Below the pieces are notes generated by a model. It was given only the letters and a program-made list of their open reading frames with translations. It had not been told where the DNA came from and ran no database searches. Of a stretch of DNA of 64,000 nt, positions 43,613 through 51,425 are shown piece after piece. A program made the position numbers and the translations under genes. The stretch's first letter is position 1; the number at the start of each line of letters is the position of its first letter. The stretch is from a bacterium (GTDB lineage: Bacteria > 4484-113 > JAFGCY01). The stretch is from contig JADZFO010000027.1 of assembly GCA_020849855.1 (NCBI GenBank), forward strand, positions 132,057 to 196,056. The letters are read 5' to 3'.

Positions 43613-44074
43613 GTGGAACTGCAGCAATCAACCCTCGCGGATATCTCGACCCTCGTCGAAAGCAGTCTGGCCCACTGCGGGCAGTGCATGAAACAGTACG
43701 CGGCCTTCGTGCCCTTCTGCTCGGTCATCATGCCTGACGACACCTACCGCGTCTACAGCTCCAGCCAGGACCAGACAGAGGGCGACTATGAGCAGCTCCT
43801 GGGCCAGATGGCAGGGCTGCTGGGCGCGGCTTACCAGCAGGGCCAGATCCGCGCCAGCGCCCTGGGCGTGCGGGTCGCGGCCCGCCTGTCGGAGGATGAC
43901 CTGCCCCAGGACGCCCTGCTACTGGAGATCGAGCACCAGGACGGCTTTACGGTGAAGTACTTCGTGCCCATCGACAAGCGTATATTTGGCCCGCCCAGGC
44001 TGGGCAAGCCTCAGCCGGCCCGCCATGAAGCGCGCTTTGTTAGTGCACCGGGAGCCCGGCCCGGCCCGGAGTAG
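43613..44074 (+). CDS. Small cytosolic protein of unknown function
   Basis: 153 residues from GTG 43613, which lies 7 nt after TAAGAT (43600-43605); upstream in-frame codons fall inside the divergent promoter. I recognise no family. The first ~100 residues look like a compact alpha/beta domain (HCGQCMKQYAAFVPFCSVIM, DYEQLLGQMAGLLGAAYQQG, LLLEIEHQDGFTVKYFVPID), and the tail is basic and Pro-rich. The layout recalls small regulatory sensor domains, but that is a guess. Divergent from the FHA operon; the intergenic space carries both -10 elements. A terminator follows. Confidence 0.6.
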   Translation: MELQQSTLADISTLVESSLAHCGQCMKQYAAFVPFCSVIMPDDTYRVYSSSQDQTEGDYEQLLGQMAGLLGAAYQQGQIRASALGVRVAARLSEDDLPQDALLLEIEHQDGFTVKYFVPIDKRIFGPPRLGKPQPARHEARFVSAPGARPGPE

Positions 44075-44105
44075 GGATGCGCTCTACGCGCCCGCGCAAA
44101 GAAAA

Positions 44106-44130
44106 GGGCCGCATCTCTGCGGCCCTTCTG
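44106..44130 (+). terminator. Hairpin terminator between convergent genes
   Basis: GGGCCGCA (44106-44113), TCTC loop, TGCGGCCC (44118-44125), then TTCTG; an A-rich run before the stem lets it work for the minus strand too. Next to it, 44148-44190 is a degenerate GCCTTGTG/GCCTTGAG octamer repeat. Confidence 0.75.
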
Positions 44131-44199
44131 ATTCTGTTCTGTGTTTGCCTTCTGCCTTGTGCCTTGTGCCTTGAGCCTTGAGCCTTCTGCCTTCCCGCT

Positions 44200-46281
44200 T
44201 TACTCGTCGTCGTCCTTCTTGGCAGTGGCCTGGTAGTGCTTGACGATGTCGGACTGGACATTGCTCGGCACCTGCTCATAGTGGCTGAAGGCCATTTCAT
44301 AGTAGCCCTGGCCCTGGGTCATGGAACGCAGGCTGTTGATGTACTGGTACAGCTCAGCCAGCGGCACCTGGGCCACCAGCACGCGCATGTCGCCGCTCTG
44401 CTCCATGCCGCTGACGCGTCCGCGGCGCGTGTTCAGGTCGCCCATCACCTCGCCCATGTAGTGGTCGGGGGTGTAGATGGTCACGTTATAAACCGGCTCC
44501 AGCAGGATCGGCCCGGCCTTCTCAAAGGCCAGCTTGAAGCCCATGCGGCCGGCCATTTTGAAGCTCAGTTCGTCAGAGTCCACGCTGTGGGCCGAGCCGA
44601 AGAAGACCGTCGCCCGCAGGTCGATGACGCGGCTGCCCGAAAGCGGGCCGGCCTCCATGGTCTCCACGATGCCCTTTTCCACCGCCGGGATAAAGCGGTT
44701 GGGAATCACGCCGCCCACGACCGCATCGACAAACTCAAAGCCGCTGCCGCGCTCGAGGGCCTCCAGACGGATATGGGCGTCGCCGAACTTGCCGCGGCCG
44801 CCGGTCTGCTTCTTGAACTTGCCCTGGGCCTCAGCCTTGCTGGTGATGGTCTCACGGTAGGCAATGCGCGGCTTCTTCCAGTGCACCACGACGTTGTTCT
44901 TGGTCTTGACGAAGTTGGCCGCCACATCAATGTGCAGCGGGCCCATGCCATAGACCACCATTTCCTTCGTCTCCTCATCCTGGTGCAGCTTGAAGGTGGG
45001 GTCCATGTGGGTGTAAATGTTCAGCGCCGAGATGACCTTTTCAAGGTCGTTCTTGTCCTCGACGTTCACGGCCTCGTAGGACACCGGGCTGGGGTAGTGC
45101 ACGGTCGGGTAGCTGATCGCGCTTTCCTTCAGGCACAGGGTGTCACCAAGGCGGGTGCCCTTCAGCTTCACGGTGGCCACCAGGTCGCCGGCGCTGGCGT
45201 TGGCCACGTCTTCCCTGGTCTTGCCGCGCATGACCAGCAGGTTCGAGACCTTTTCCTGTTCGCCGGAGCGCGGGTTATAGATCGTATCGCCGGGCTTGAG
45301 GTTGCCGCTAAGTACGCGCATCCAGAACACTTCGCCAAGCTGGCCCTCCAGGGTCAGCTTGAAGACCTGGGCGCTGAAGGGCGCGCTGTCGCTCAGCGGG
45401 CGGGTGTCCTCGGCGCCGTTGGGCTTCTGGCCGGTCATGGAGCCGTGGAAGCTGGGGTCCGGCAGGCTGTGGTGGATCAGGTCCAGCAGGCGGCCCATGC
45501 CGATGTTCTGCTTGGCGCTGCCGCCAACCACCGGGCAAATGGCGCCCTTCTTCACGCCCTCAAGCAGGGTGTGAAGCAGCTCTTCCTCGCCGATGGATTC
45601 GTCCAGCATGTAGCGCTCCATCAGCGCATCATCCAGCTCGACGATCGACTCTACCAGCGCGGTGCGGGCAGCCTCTATCTCGTCAGCCATCTCGGCCGGC
45701 GGATCGGTCTCCGCCACGGCATTACCCTGGCGGATGTACATCTTGCGGTTCAGCACGTTGACCGCGGCCTTCAGGCCCGACTGCTCGCCCACCGGGATAA
45801 CGAAAGGCACCACGCTCTTGCCGAAGGCATTGCGCAGCTGCTCAATGACGCGGTTATAGCTGGAGTTTTCCTTATCAAGCTGGCTGATGAAGATGGCGCG
45901 GGCCACATTCATCTGCTCTGCGTACTTCCAGGACTGGCGCGTCTGGGGCTCGATGCCGTTGACGCCGTTTACCACAATGATCGCGCCCTCGACCACTGAC
46001 AGGGCGCTGATCGCCTCACCAATGAAGTCCAGATAGCCCGGGCAGTCGACGACGGTGTAGTGCAGGTCCTTGTAGTTGAAAGGCAGGACGGCGCTGTAAA
46101 TCGAATAGCGCCGCTTCAGCTCCTCAGGGTGATAGTCGGAAACGGTGTTTCCCTCTTCGATGCTGCCCATGCGCGAGGTGACCCCGACATAGTTGAGCAG
46201 CGCTTCAGCAAGGGTGGTCTTGCCTGAGCCGCCGTGGCCCAGCAGTGCGATGTTGCGCTTGTTTGCGACAGGAACCGCCAT
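44200..46281 (-). CDS. Elongation factor G paralogue (EF-G-like, EF-G2 type)
   Basis: About 693 residues with all five EF-G domains. GTPase motifs: G1 GHGGSGKTTL, G3 VDCPGYLDF, and G4 FISQLDKEN where canonical EF-G has NKMD; the G4 change and lack of the usual N-terminal 'NIGI.AHIDAGKTT' mark a paralogue rather than the housekeeping factor. Domain IV segments FKKQTGGRGKFGDAHIRLEA and domain V GEVMGDLNTRRGRVSGMEQ are well kept. EF-G2-type proteins are thought to act in translation or ribosome recycling under special conditions. Start: ATG 46281 after GGGGAAGG. Confidence 0.9.
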   Translation of the reverse strand: MAVPVANKRNIALLGHGGSGKTTLAEALLNYVGVTSRMGSIEEGNTVSDYHPEELKRRYSIYSAVLPFNYKDLHYTVVDCPGYLDFIGEAISALSVVEGAIIVVNGVNGIEPQTRQSWKYAEQMNVARAIFISQLDKENSSYNRVIEQLRNAFGKSVVPFVIPVGEQSGLKAAVNVLNRKMYIRQGNAVAETDPPAEMADEIEAARTALVESIVELDDALMERYMLDESIGEEELLHTLLEGVKKGAICPVVGGSAKQNIGMGRLLDLIHHSLPDPSFHGSMTGQKPNGAEDTRPLSDSAPFSAQVFKLTLEGQLGEVFWMRVLSGNLKPGDTIYNPRSGEQEKVSNLLVMRGKTREDVANASAGDLVATVKLKGTRLGDTLCLKESAISYPTVHYPSPVSYEAVNVEDKNDLEKVISALNIYTHMDPTFKLHQDEETKEMVVYGMGPLHIDVAANFVKTKNNVVVHWKKPRIAYRETITSKAEAQGKFKKQTGGRGKFGDAHIRLEALERGSGFEFVDAVVGGVIPNRFIPAVEKGIVETMEAGPLSGSRVIDLRATVFFGSAHSVDSDELSFKMAGRMGFKLAFEKAGPILLEPVYNVTIYTPDHYMGEVMGDLNTRRGRVSGMEQSGDMRVLVAQVPLAELYQYINSLRSMTQGQGYYEMAFSHYEQVPSNVQSDIVKHYQATAKKDDDE

Positions 46282-46533
46282 TCGCCTTCCCCTGAGAATA
46301 AAGATCGCCACCGCCGGATCAAGGCGGGGTTAAGATTATAGAGGAGTGTCTTTCGCGCGCAAGACCCGCATGAATACTGGCCCCAGAAGACATGGGCACT
46401 GGATGGCCCTTTGCTGCGAATCGCTCTCAGTCAGCCTTTTGGGCAGGGCAGGTAAAGGCCCTGCGTCCACCTGTCAGACAACATTCAGCAGCACTCAAAA
46501 TAATTCTGCGATTGCCGATAGGAGTATGTGTAT

Positions 46534-47886
46534 ATGGACTACAATACGCGCCCGATGTCTGACGTGATCAACACCTACAACGACCGCAAGCGCTCCATCC
46601 CGGAGCTGGTGCGCATGATCCAGCCCGGCATGCATGCCTACATCCACAGCAACGCCGGCATTCCGATTGAAATCCTGACCGCGTTCAAGGAGTATGCGCT
46701 GCATGAGGAAGGCGCGCACCTGAGGGACCTGACTTTCACCCACCTGCTGACCCTCGGCCCCCTGCCTTACCTGTGCGCGGAGCTGAAGGAGCGGGTGCGC
46801 CATAACTCGCTCTTCGCCGCGGCCAACTGCCGCAACGCGATCAACAAGGGCATGGCGGACTGGAACCCGATCCACCTCAGCGACGTGCACCGCCTGATCG
46901 ACGACAGCGGCTCCCGGCGCGACGCCCGGATGCACATCGACGTCGCGCTGATCCAGGTCAGCCCGCCGGATGAGCACGGCTTCTGCAGCCTGGGCGTGGC
47001 GACGGAGATCCTGCCCACTGTCCTGCGCAAGGCGGACCTGGTGATCGCCGAGGTCAACCCGCGGATGCCGCGCGCACTGGGCGAGTGCTTCGTGCATATC
47101 TCGCGCATCGACGCGCTGGCAGAGGTGGACCACGAGCTCCCCGAGCTGCCGCGTGCCGAGATTACCGAGCAGCACATGGCCTGCGGCGCGCATGTCGCCG
47201 GCCTGATTGAAGACGGCGACTGCCTGCAGACCGGCATTGGCGGCCTGCCTGACGCCGTGCTGGGCCTGGTGAAGGACCGCCGCGCGCTGGGCATGCACAG
47301 TGAGCTCTTCAGCGACGGCGTGGTGGAACTGGTCGAGGCTGGCGTGATCACCGGCGAGCGCAAGAACCTGCACCCCGGCAAGGTGGTGGCGGGCTTTGTC
47401 ATCGGCAGCCAGCGGGTCTACGAGTTCGTCAACGACAACCCGCTGATCGAGATGCAGCCGCAGAACTATGTCAACGACCCCTTCGTCATCGCTCAGAACG
47501 AGAACATGGTGGCGATCAACAGCGCCCTGCAGATCGACCTCACCGGCCAGGTGGTGGCCGACAGCATGGGGCCGCAGATCGTCAGCGGCTTCGGCGGCCA
47601 GGTGGACTTCATGCGCGGCGCGGCGCGGGCAAAGCGCGGCCGCCCGGTGATCGCCATGCCGGCGACGGCCAAGGGCGGAACGCTCAGCCGCATCGTCGCC
47701 CAGCACCCCCAGGGCTATGCGGTCACGACCAGCCGCGCGGATGTGCGCTGGGTCGCCACCGAGCACGGCATCGTCAACCTCTTCGGCCTGAACATCCGCC
47801 AGCGCGCCAAGGCGCTGATCGAACTGGCCGACCCGCAGTTCCGCGAAGGCCTGCAGGAAGAGGCGATCAAGCTCGGCCTGCTGTAG
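46534..47886 (+). CDS. Acetyl-CoA hydrolase/CoA-transferase family protein
   Basis: About 450 residues of the 4-hydroxybutyrate CoA-transferase / acetyl-CoA hydrolase family. N-terminal half: IHSNAGIPIEILTAFKEYAL, VALIQVSPPDEHGFCSLGVA; C-terminal half: GDCLQTGIGGLPDAVLGLVK, MHSELFSDGVVELVEAGVIT, the active-site region NENMVAINSALQIDLTGQV (catalytic Glu expected here) and GFGGQVDFMRGAARAKRGRP. It would swap CoA between acetyl-CoA and small acids such as butyrate, succinate or 4-hydroxybutyrate. Start: ATG 46534, 9 nt after the GATAGGAG ribosome-binding site; GTG 46528 is too close to it. It stands alone. Confidence 0.9.
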   Translation: MDYNTRPMSDVINTYNDRKRSIPELVRMIQPGMHAYIHSNAGIPIEILTAFKEYALHEEGAHLRDLTFTHLLTLGPLPYLCAELKERVRHNSLFAAANCRNAINKGMADWNPIHLSDVHRLIDDSGSRRDARMHIDVALIQVSPPDEHGFCSLGVATEILPTVLRKADLVIAEVNPRMPRALGECFVHISRIDALAEVDHELPELPRAEITEQHMACGAHVAGLIEDGDCLQTGIGGLPDAVLGLVKDRRALGMHSELFSDGVVELVEAGVITGERKNLHPGKVVAGFVIGSQRVYEFVNDNPLIEMQPQNYVNDPFVIAQNENMVAINSALQIDLTGQVVADSMGPQIVSGFGGQVDFMRGAARAKRGRPVIAMPATAKGGTLSRIVAQHPQGYAVTTSRADVRWVATEHGIVNLFGLNIRQRAKALIELADPQFREGLQEEAIKLGLL

Positions 47887-47918
47887 TGGCGCGCGGACCC
47901 ATGGTTCGTTCTTGACGG

Positions 47919-48127
47919 AGCGCGGGACTGTGTCCCGTAGTCCGGAATCCGATCCACAGGGAGTAAACCGAGTGAACCGAGTTCACCGAGCTTTGCTTGG
48001 ATTGCGACTGGACAGCATGGTCTGGCACTTCAAAAACTCGGTTGATCTCGGTTAGCCCGGCTCACTCGGTTTAGATCGTGTCTTCAGTTTGCTCTTTGTA
48101 CAAAAGTCACGGGACGCAGTCCCGTGC
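47919..48127. repeat. Cluster of palindromes: GGAGCGCGGGACTG, AACCGAG inverted repeat and CACGGGACGCAGTC
   Basis: GGAGCGCGGGACTGTGTCCC at 47919; AGTAAACCGAGT at 47962 mirrored by ACTCGGTTTAGATC ending at 48077 (second copy of the 24136-24227 element); TCACGGGACGCAGTCCCGTG at about 48106-48125. No coding sequence in this gap. Confidence 0.75.
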
Positions 48128-48170
48128 TGGCACTGGAACACTGGCCCCGCCCATCAAGTACATTGCTTTC

Positions 48171-48800
48171 ATGGGACGACTATTCGACATCTCGCGGCCC
48201 ATCCAGCCTGAGATCCTGCTGCATCCCGGCGATCCGCGGCCGATGCTCTCGCGCTACAAGGACATGGCCCGCGGGGATGACTACAACCTGACCCAGCTGA
48301 GCATGAGCATCCATACCGCCACACACTTCGACTTCCCGCAGCACATGGACGCGCATGGCGCGGCCTGCGAGGCAATCCCCCTGGAGCGCTTCATCACCCG
48401 CGCGCATGTCGTCGACTGCGGCGCGGCGCCGGAGGTTACCCGCGAGCAGCTCGAAAGCGTCAAGGTTGAAGCCGGAGACGCTGTGCTGCTAAAGACCCTC
48501 AACGGCGAGGCCAGCCAGGACCGCATGCGCAGGCCCTGGGTGAACATCGCGCCGGAGGCGGCGCAGTGGTGCGTCGAGCGCAAGGCTGGCATCGTCGGCG
48601 CGGACTATATCGAGGTCGAGAGCGGCCTGGAAGAAGGAAAGTACCCCGTGCACCACACCCTGCTGGGGGCCGGCATCCTGCTGCTGGAGAACATCGACTT
48701 GCGCCAGGTCAGCGCCGGCGTCTACCGCCTTTACTGCTTCCCGCTGCTGATCCCGGGCTGCGAAGGCAGCCCCTGCCGAGCCGTGCTTGAAGAGCTGTAG
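48171..48800 (+). CDS. Cyclase-family metal hydrolase, paralogue C
   Basis: 209 residues, same family as the two genes at 7.4-8.7 kb. The signature reads SIHTATHFDFPQHMDAHG: the metal-binding His-x-x-x-His-x-Asp and final His are kept, but the Gly of HxGTH is Ala, and the Pro-Gln-His spacing is normal. VLLKTLNGE, GADYIEVES and CEGSPCRAVLEEL correspond to the other paralogues. It has no kynurenine-pathway neighbours. The ATG at 48171 begins the canonical MGRLFDISRPI; in-frame codons upstream lie within repeats. Confidence 0.83.
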   Translation: MGRLFDISRPIQPEILLHPGDPRPMLSRYKDMARGDDYNLTQLSMSIHTATHFDFPQHMDAHGAACEAIPLERFITRAHVVDCGAAPEVTREQLESVKVEAGDAVLLKTLNGEASQDRMRRPWVNIAPEAAQWCVERKAGIVGADYIEVESGLEEGKYPVHHTLLGAGILLLENIDLRQVSAGVYRLYCFPLLIPGCEGSPCRAVLEEL

Positions 48801-48860
48801 GGAAAACAATCCGCGCCCCGTTCTGAGCACCGAGCTGATGCAGGGCTTCTCAAGCCGCTC

Positions 48861-49829
48861 CTAAGTCCCTGGTTCAGTTGGCGGTGCATTCAGCTCGGCG
48901 GCCGGGCGGGGTCTGGCGCTCAGCACCACGGCTAGCCCGGAGACGATCACCAGCGCGCCGGCGATGGTCAGCAGACCCGGGTACTCATGCAGCAGCAGCA
49001 TCGCAATCAGCACGGCGTACAGCGGCTGCGTCTGGTTGAAGAGCACCACCTGGCTCACCGGCAGATAGCTCAGCGCGAGCAGGTAGGCATTGCGGGCGAA
49101 GACAGGCCCGATCAGCGCGCTGACGACGATCCAGGCCCACTGCTTCCAGTCCAGGCTTATCGGCCCCGGCTCGACGATCCACCAGCCGGCGAGAAACACT
49201 GCGCACAGCAGCCAGCCGCGGATCAACACCAGGCGCGGGATCGCCACGCTGCGCAGGGCCTGCTTGCCCAGCACCTGCGCCAGGCCCAGGCTGATCGCCG
49301 CGCCAAGCAGCAATGCGAAGCCCAGCGCCTCGCCGCTCAGCGCGGCCCAGCGGATCAGCGCCACGCCGGCGGCGGTGATCGCCACCCCCAGCCACTGCCG
49401 CCCGCTGAAGCTCTCGCCCAGCCACCAGAGGCCAAGGCCAATGCCCACCAGCGCCTCGACGCGGCTGAGGATCGCCGCCACATGGCTCGGCACCAGGTCA
49501 ATGCCCAGCCACAGCAGGATCACCCCGCTGGCGGAGAAGAGGCAGTGCCCGAGGATATAGGCCCAGCGGCGCGTGGAGGTTTCGCTGGCCTTGATCCCGG
49601 TGCCGCTGGCCTGCAGCTGCGGCATCACATGGCGGTCGCTGAGGTACCACCAGATTGTGTTGACCGTCGCGGCGATCAGATAGACCAGCGCCGAGAAGCG
49701 CCAGGCGCCGAGCCAGCCGAGGATGAACTTGCCGAGCACGAAGTTCGCCGCCGCCAGCAGGGCGTTGCCCTGGGTCCATAGCAGGCCCGTCTCGAACGTC
49801 TTGCTGCGGCCTGCGGCGGGGGAATTCAC
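48861..49829 (-). CDS. EamA/DMT-family permease
   Basis: 322 residues, ten predicted transmembrane helices in two EamA repeats. Repeat 1: FILGWLGAWRFSALVYLIAA to the helix VAAILSRVEALVGIGLGLWW with GRQWLGVAITAAGVALI; repeat 2 ends with PGLLTIAGALVIVSGLAVVL. Family members export or import metabolites such as amino acids, drugs and nucleotide sugars; the substrate is unknown. GTG 49829 lies 7 nt from TATCCT (49842-49837). It is divergent from a TetR regulator with an operator between them, which suggests that the regulator controls this transporter. Confidence 0.85.
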   Translation of the reverse strand: MNSPAAGRSKTFETGLLWTQGNALLAAANFVLGKFILGWLGAWRFSALVYLIAATVNTIWWYLSDRHVMPQLQASGTGIKASETSTRRWAYILGHCLFSASGVILLWLGIDLVPSHVAAILSRVEALVGIGLGLWWLGESFSGRQWLGVAITAAGVALIRWAALSGEALGFALLLGAAISLGLAQVLGKQALRSVAIPRLVLIRGWLLCAVFLAGWWIVEPGPISLDWKQWAWIVVSALIGPVFARNAYLLALSYLPVSQVVLFNQTQPLYAVLIAMLLLHEYPGLLTIAGALVIVSGLAVVLSARPRPAAELNAPPTEPGT

Positions 49830-49868
49830 GTAAGGGAGGATAGCAGGGGCGGGGCCTGCTGCAATCCT

Positions 49869-49885
49869 TGTCAGTCACACTGACA
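49869..49885. promoter_or_regulatory. Palindromic operator between the EamA and TetR genes
   Basis: TGTCAGT (49869-49875), CAC, ACTGACA (49879-49885): a perfect 7-bp-arm palindrome. It lies 6 bp upstream of the tetR -10 (TAGAAT 49892-49897), i.e. over its -35, and about 30 bp from the divergent -10, so one bound dimer could repress both genes. This is inferred from position and symmetry. Confidence 0.7.
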
Positions 49886-49904
49886 TGATGCTAGAATCTC
49901 CACA

Positions 49905-50516
49905 GTGGATACAGTCAACACCAAGCGAAGCTATACCAGTCCTCTGCGCGAGCAGCAGGCCGAGCAGACCCGCGAGCGGATTTTAGAGGCGATGGCCGAG
50001 GTCCTGGAGGACGAAAACCTGCAGGAAGTCACCTTCGCCGCCGTCGCCAAGCAGGCCATGGTCTCCGAGCGCACGGTCTACCGCCACTTTCCCACGAAGG
50101 AAGACCTGCAGACCGCTTTTTACTGGTGGGTCAACAAGCAGATCGGCATGAGCCAGTATCCCCAGAGCCCCGAAGACCTGGTCTCCATGCCGCCGGTGGT
50201 CTTTGAAGGCTTCGACCGCTATGAGCAGATGGTGCGCGCCCATATGCGCAGCCACGCCGGTGAGGAGCTGCGCGAGAAGCAGGTTCAGGGCCGCCAGCAG
50301 GCCTACCGCAAGATGCTCTCTGAAGTCATGGAGGGCCTGCCGAACAAGCAGCAGCTCGCCGCCTATGCCGTGCTGCAGCTGCTCTTCAGCCCGCGGGCCT
50401 GGGAATCCATGAAGGAGAACTGGGGCCTGACGGGCAAGCAGGCCGGCCAGGCCAGCGCCTGGGCCATCAGCGTGCTGCTGCGCGAGTTGGCCGCTATGAA
50501 GGCCGCCGCGAAGTAG
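49905..50516 (+). CDS. TetR-family transcriptional regulator
   Basis: 203 residues. N-terminal helix-turn-helix domain QTRERILEAMAEVLEDENLQ followed by VTFAAVAKQAMVSERTVYRH and FPTKEDLQTAFYWWV, the classical TetR DNA-binding region; the C-terminal ligand/dimer domain is all-helical and unassigned. GTG 49905 is 7 nt after TAGAAT (49892-49897), a leaderless start. It probably represses itself and the divergent EamA permease through the palindrome at 49869-49885, with a small molecule exported by that permease as the likely inducer. Confidence 0.9.
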   Translation: MDTVNTKRSYTSPLREQQAEQTRERILEAMAEVLEDENLQEVTFAAVAKQAMVSERTVYRHFPTKEDLQTAFYWWVNKQIGMSQYPQSPEDLVSMPPVVFEGFDRYEQMVRAHMRSHAGEELREKQVQGRQQAYRKMLSEVMEGLPNKQQLAAYAVLQLLFSPRAWESMKENWGLTGKQAGQASAWAISVLLRELAAMKAAAK

Positions 50517-50734
50517 GTCTGCACTGCCAGCCTCTCAGCCCAGCTGACCGGCCCGCCAGCCGACATGATGCCCTGCGCGGAACATTGCTGAGCTGGCGCG
50601 GTCTGAACAAAAGCCATCACGGGGCGGCTAAGTACTAGCCGCCCATTGTTTTTGCCATGCGCGCCCGCTGTGACGCCAGGCCGGCCCGCCTGAAACAGGC
50701 AGTCTCAACCGCCCGTCCAAGCACATCCACGGCC

Positions 50735-50902
50735 ATATTCACAGCACATCCCGCCGCTCAGGCTTGACTTTAGCCCTGTGGATAGTTATACTATGCATGT
50801 GTGTAGTGTTTCTATCAGGGGCCGTCGCATGAAAGCTGCCGATACGCAGAGTATCTACACAGGCGAGTGTATATCCACAGCAGAAGCCGGGGCTTATCCA
50901 CA
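50735..50902. promoter_or_regulatory. Cluster of DnaA-box-like sites
   Basis: A perfect TTATCCACA at 50894-50902; single-mismatch sites ATATCCACA at 50871-50879, ATATTCACA at 50735-50743, and CTATCCACA on the reverse strand at 50785-50777. Four sites within 170 bp is far above chance in GC-rich DNA. It may regulate nrdJ, as DnaA does nrdAB in E. coli, or mark a replication origin or DnaA-titration site. Confidence 0.6.
50764..50792 (+). promoter_or_regulatory. Sigma-70 promoter containing a DnaA box in its spacer
   Basis: TTGACT (50764-50769), 17-nt spacer, TATACT (50787-50792): near-consensus boxes at ideal spacing. The reverse-strand DnaA box (50777-50785) lies in the spacer, so bound DnaA would compete with RNA polymerase. 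Confidence 0.7.
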
Positions 50903-51379
50903 AAGTTGTCCCCAAAAGGGCTTGCCGGAGAGCTACCGCTGTGATAATTTAACAGCCCGAGCCGCTGCGGAGAACGAGGCGTCACAGGACGCCGTTTATC
51001 CCGGAGCCGGTGCTACTGGAGATTTCCAGGACAGCCGGCAAAGGGCGGCCCGGAGGCATGAAGCGGGAGTGGCTGCTGCTGCGGACTGGCGCCCCTGGGC
51101 TGATCCGTCACTGCGGGATGTCTATGCCCCCTTCATTCCAGAGTTGAATGAACGACTGGTCTGTATCCCGGGACTCCATTGCCCGGGATGCGGCGACTGA
51201 CTGTGGGGGGCCTGTAAGGCGGCCCGGGCAAACACGGGCATGGATGCTTGCTTGCACTTCAGGAACACCCCCCTTGGCTGCGCACGCAGCTGCCGTCAGC
51301 CCCTGACGGAAATCGGCCCGCGGGCCGCGCTGGTTTTGCAACGGTAGGCGGAAAAGGGACAGGAAGAAAGGCAGAAAAA

Positions 51380-51412
51380 CAGGATTTGGAGTCCGAAAGT
51401 CGGATAATCCTG
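51380..51412 (+). promoter_or_regulatory. Nested hairpin directly upstream of the nrdJ ribosome-binding site
   Basis: CAGGATT (51380-51386) pairs with AATCCTG (51406-51412), with TCCG (51392-51395) and CGGA (51401-51404) pairing inside. The loop-out ends just before TTGGAGG, so the structure could affect ribosome access. Confidence 0.5.
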
Positions 51413-51425
51413 TTGGAGGCGGTTC

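Larger units (their letters stand above)
50517..51425. other. 900-bp region upstream of nrdJ
   Basis: No firm gene. A frame at 50829-51200 (MKAADTQSIYTGECIST...) is open but has no family resemblance or strong ribosome-binding site, and I do not call it. The region holds a promoter with DnaA boxes (50735-50902), an ACTA-N10-TAGT symmetry at 50790-50807, and a hairpin just before nrdJ (51380-51412). If the promoter serves nrdJ the leader is over 600 nt, room for a long regulatory RNA; I find no B12-riboswitch core in it. Confidence 0.5.

Noticed and set aside
50829-51200. Open frame of 123 codons upstream of nrdJ as a gene
   Set aside because: No recognisable family, no strong ribosome-binding site, and the sequence overlaps promoter and DnaA-box features; could be part of a long leader.
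50800-51425. Cobalamin riboswitch upstream of nrdJ
   Set aside because: I looked for the conserved B12-box and core segments and did not find them on the plus strand.
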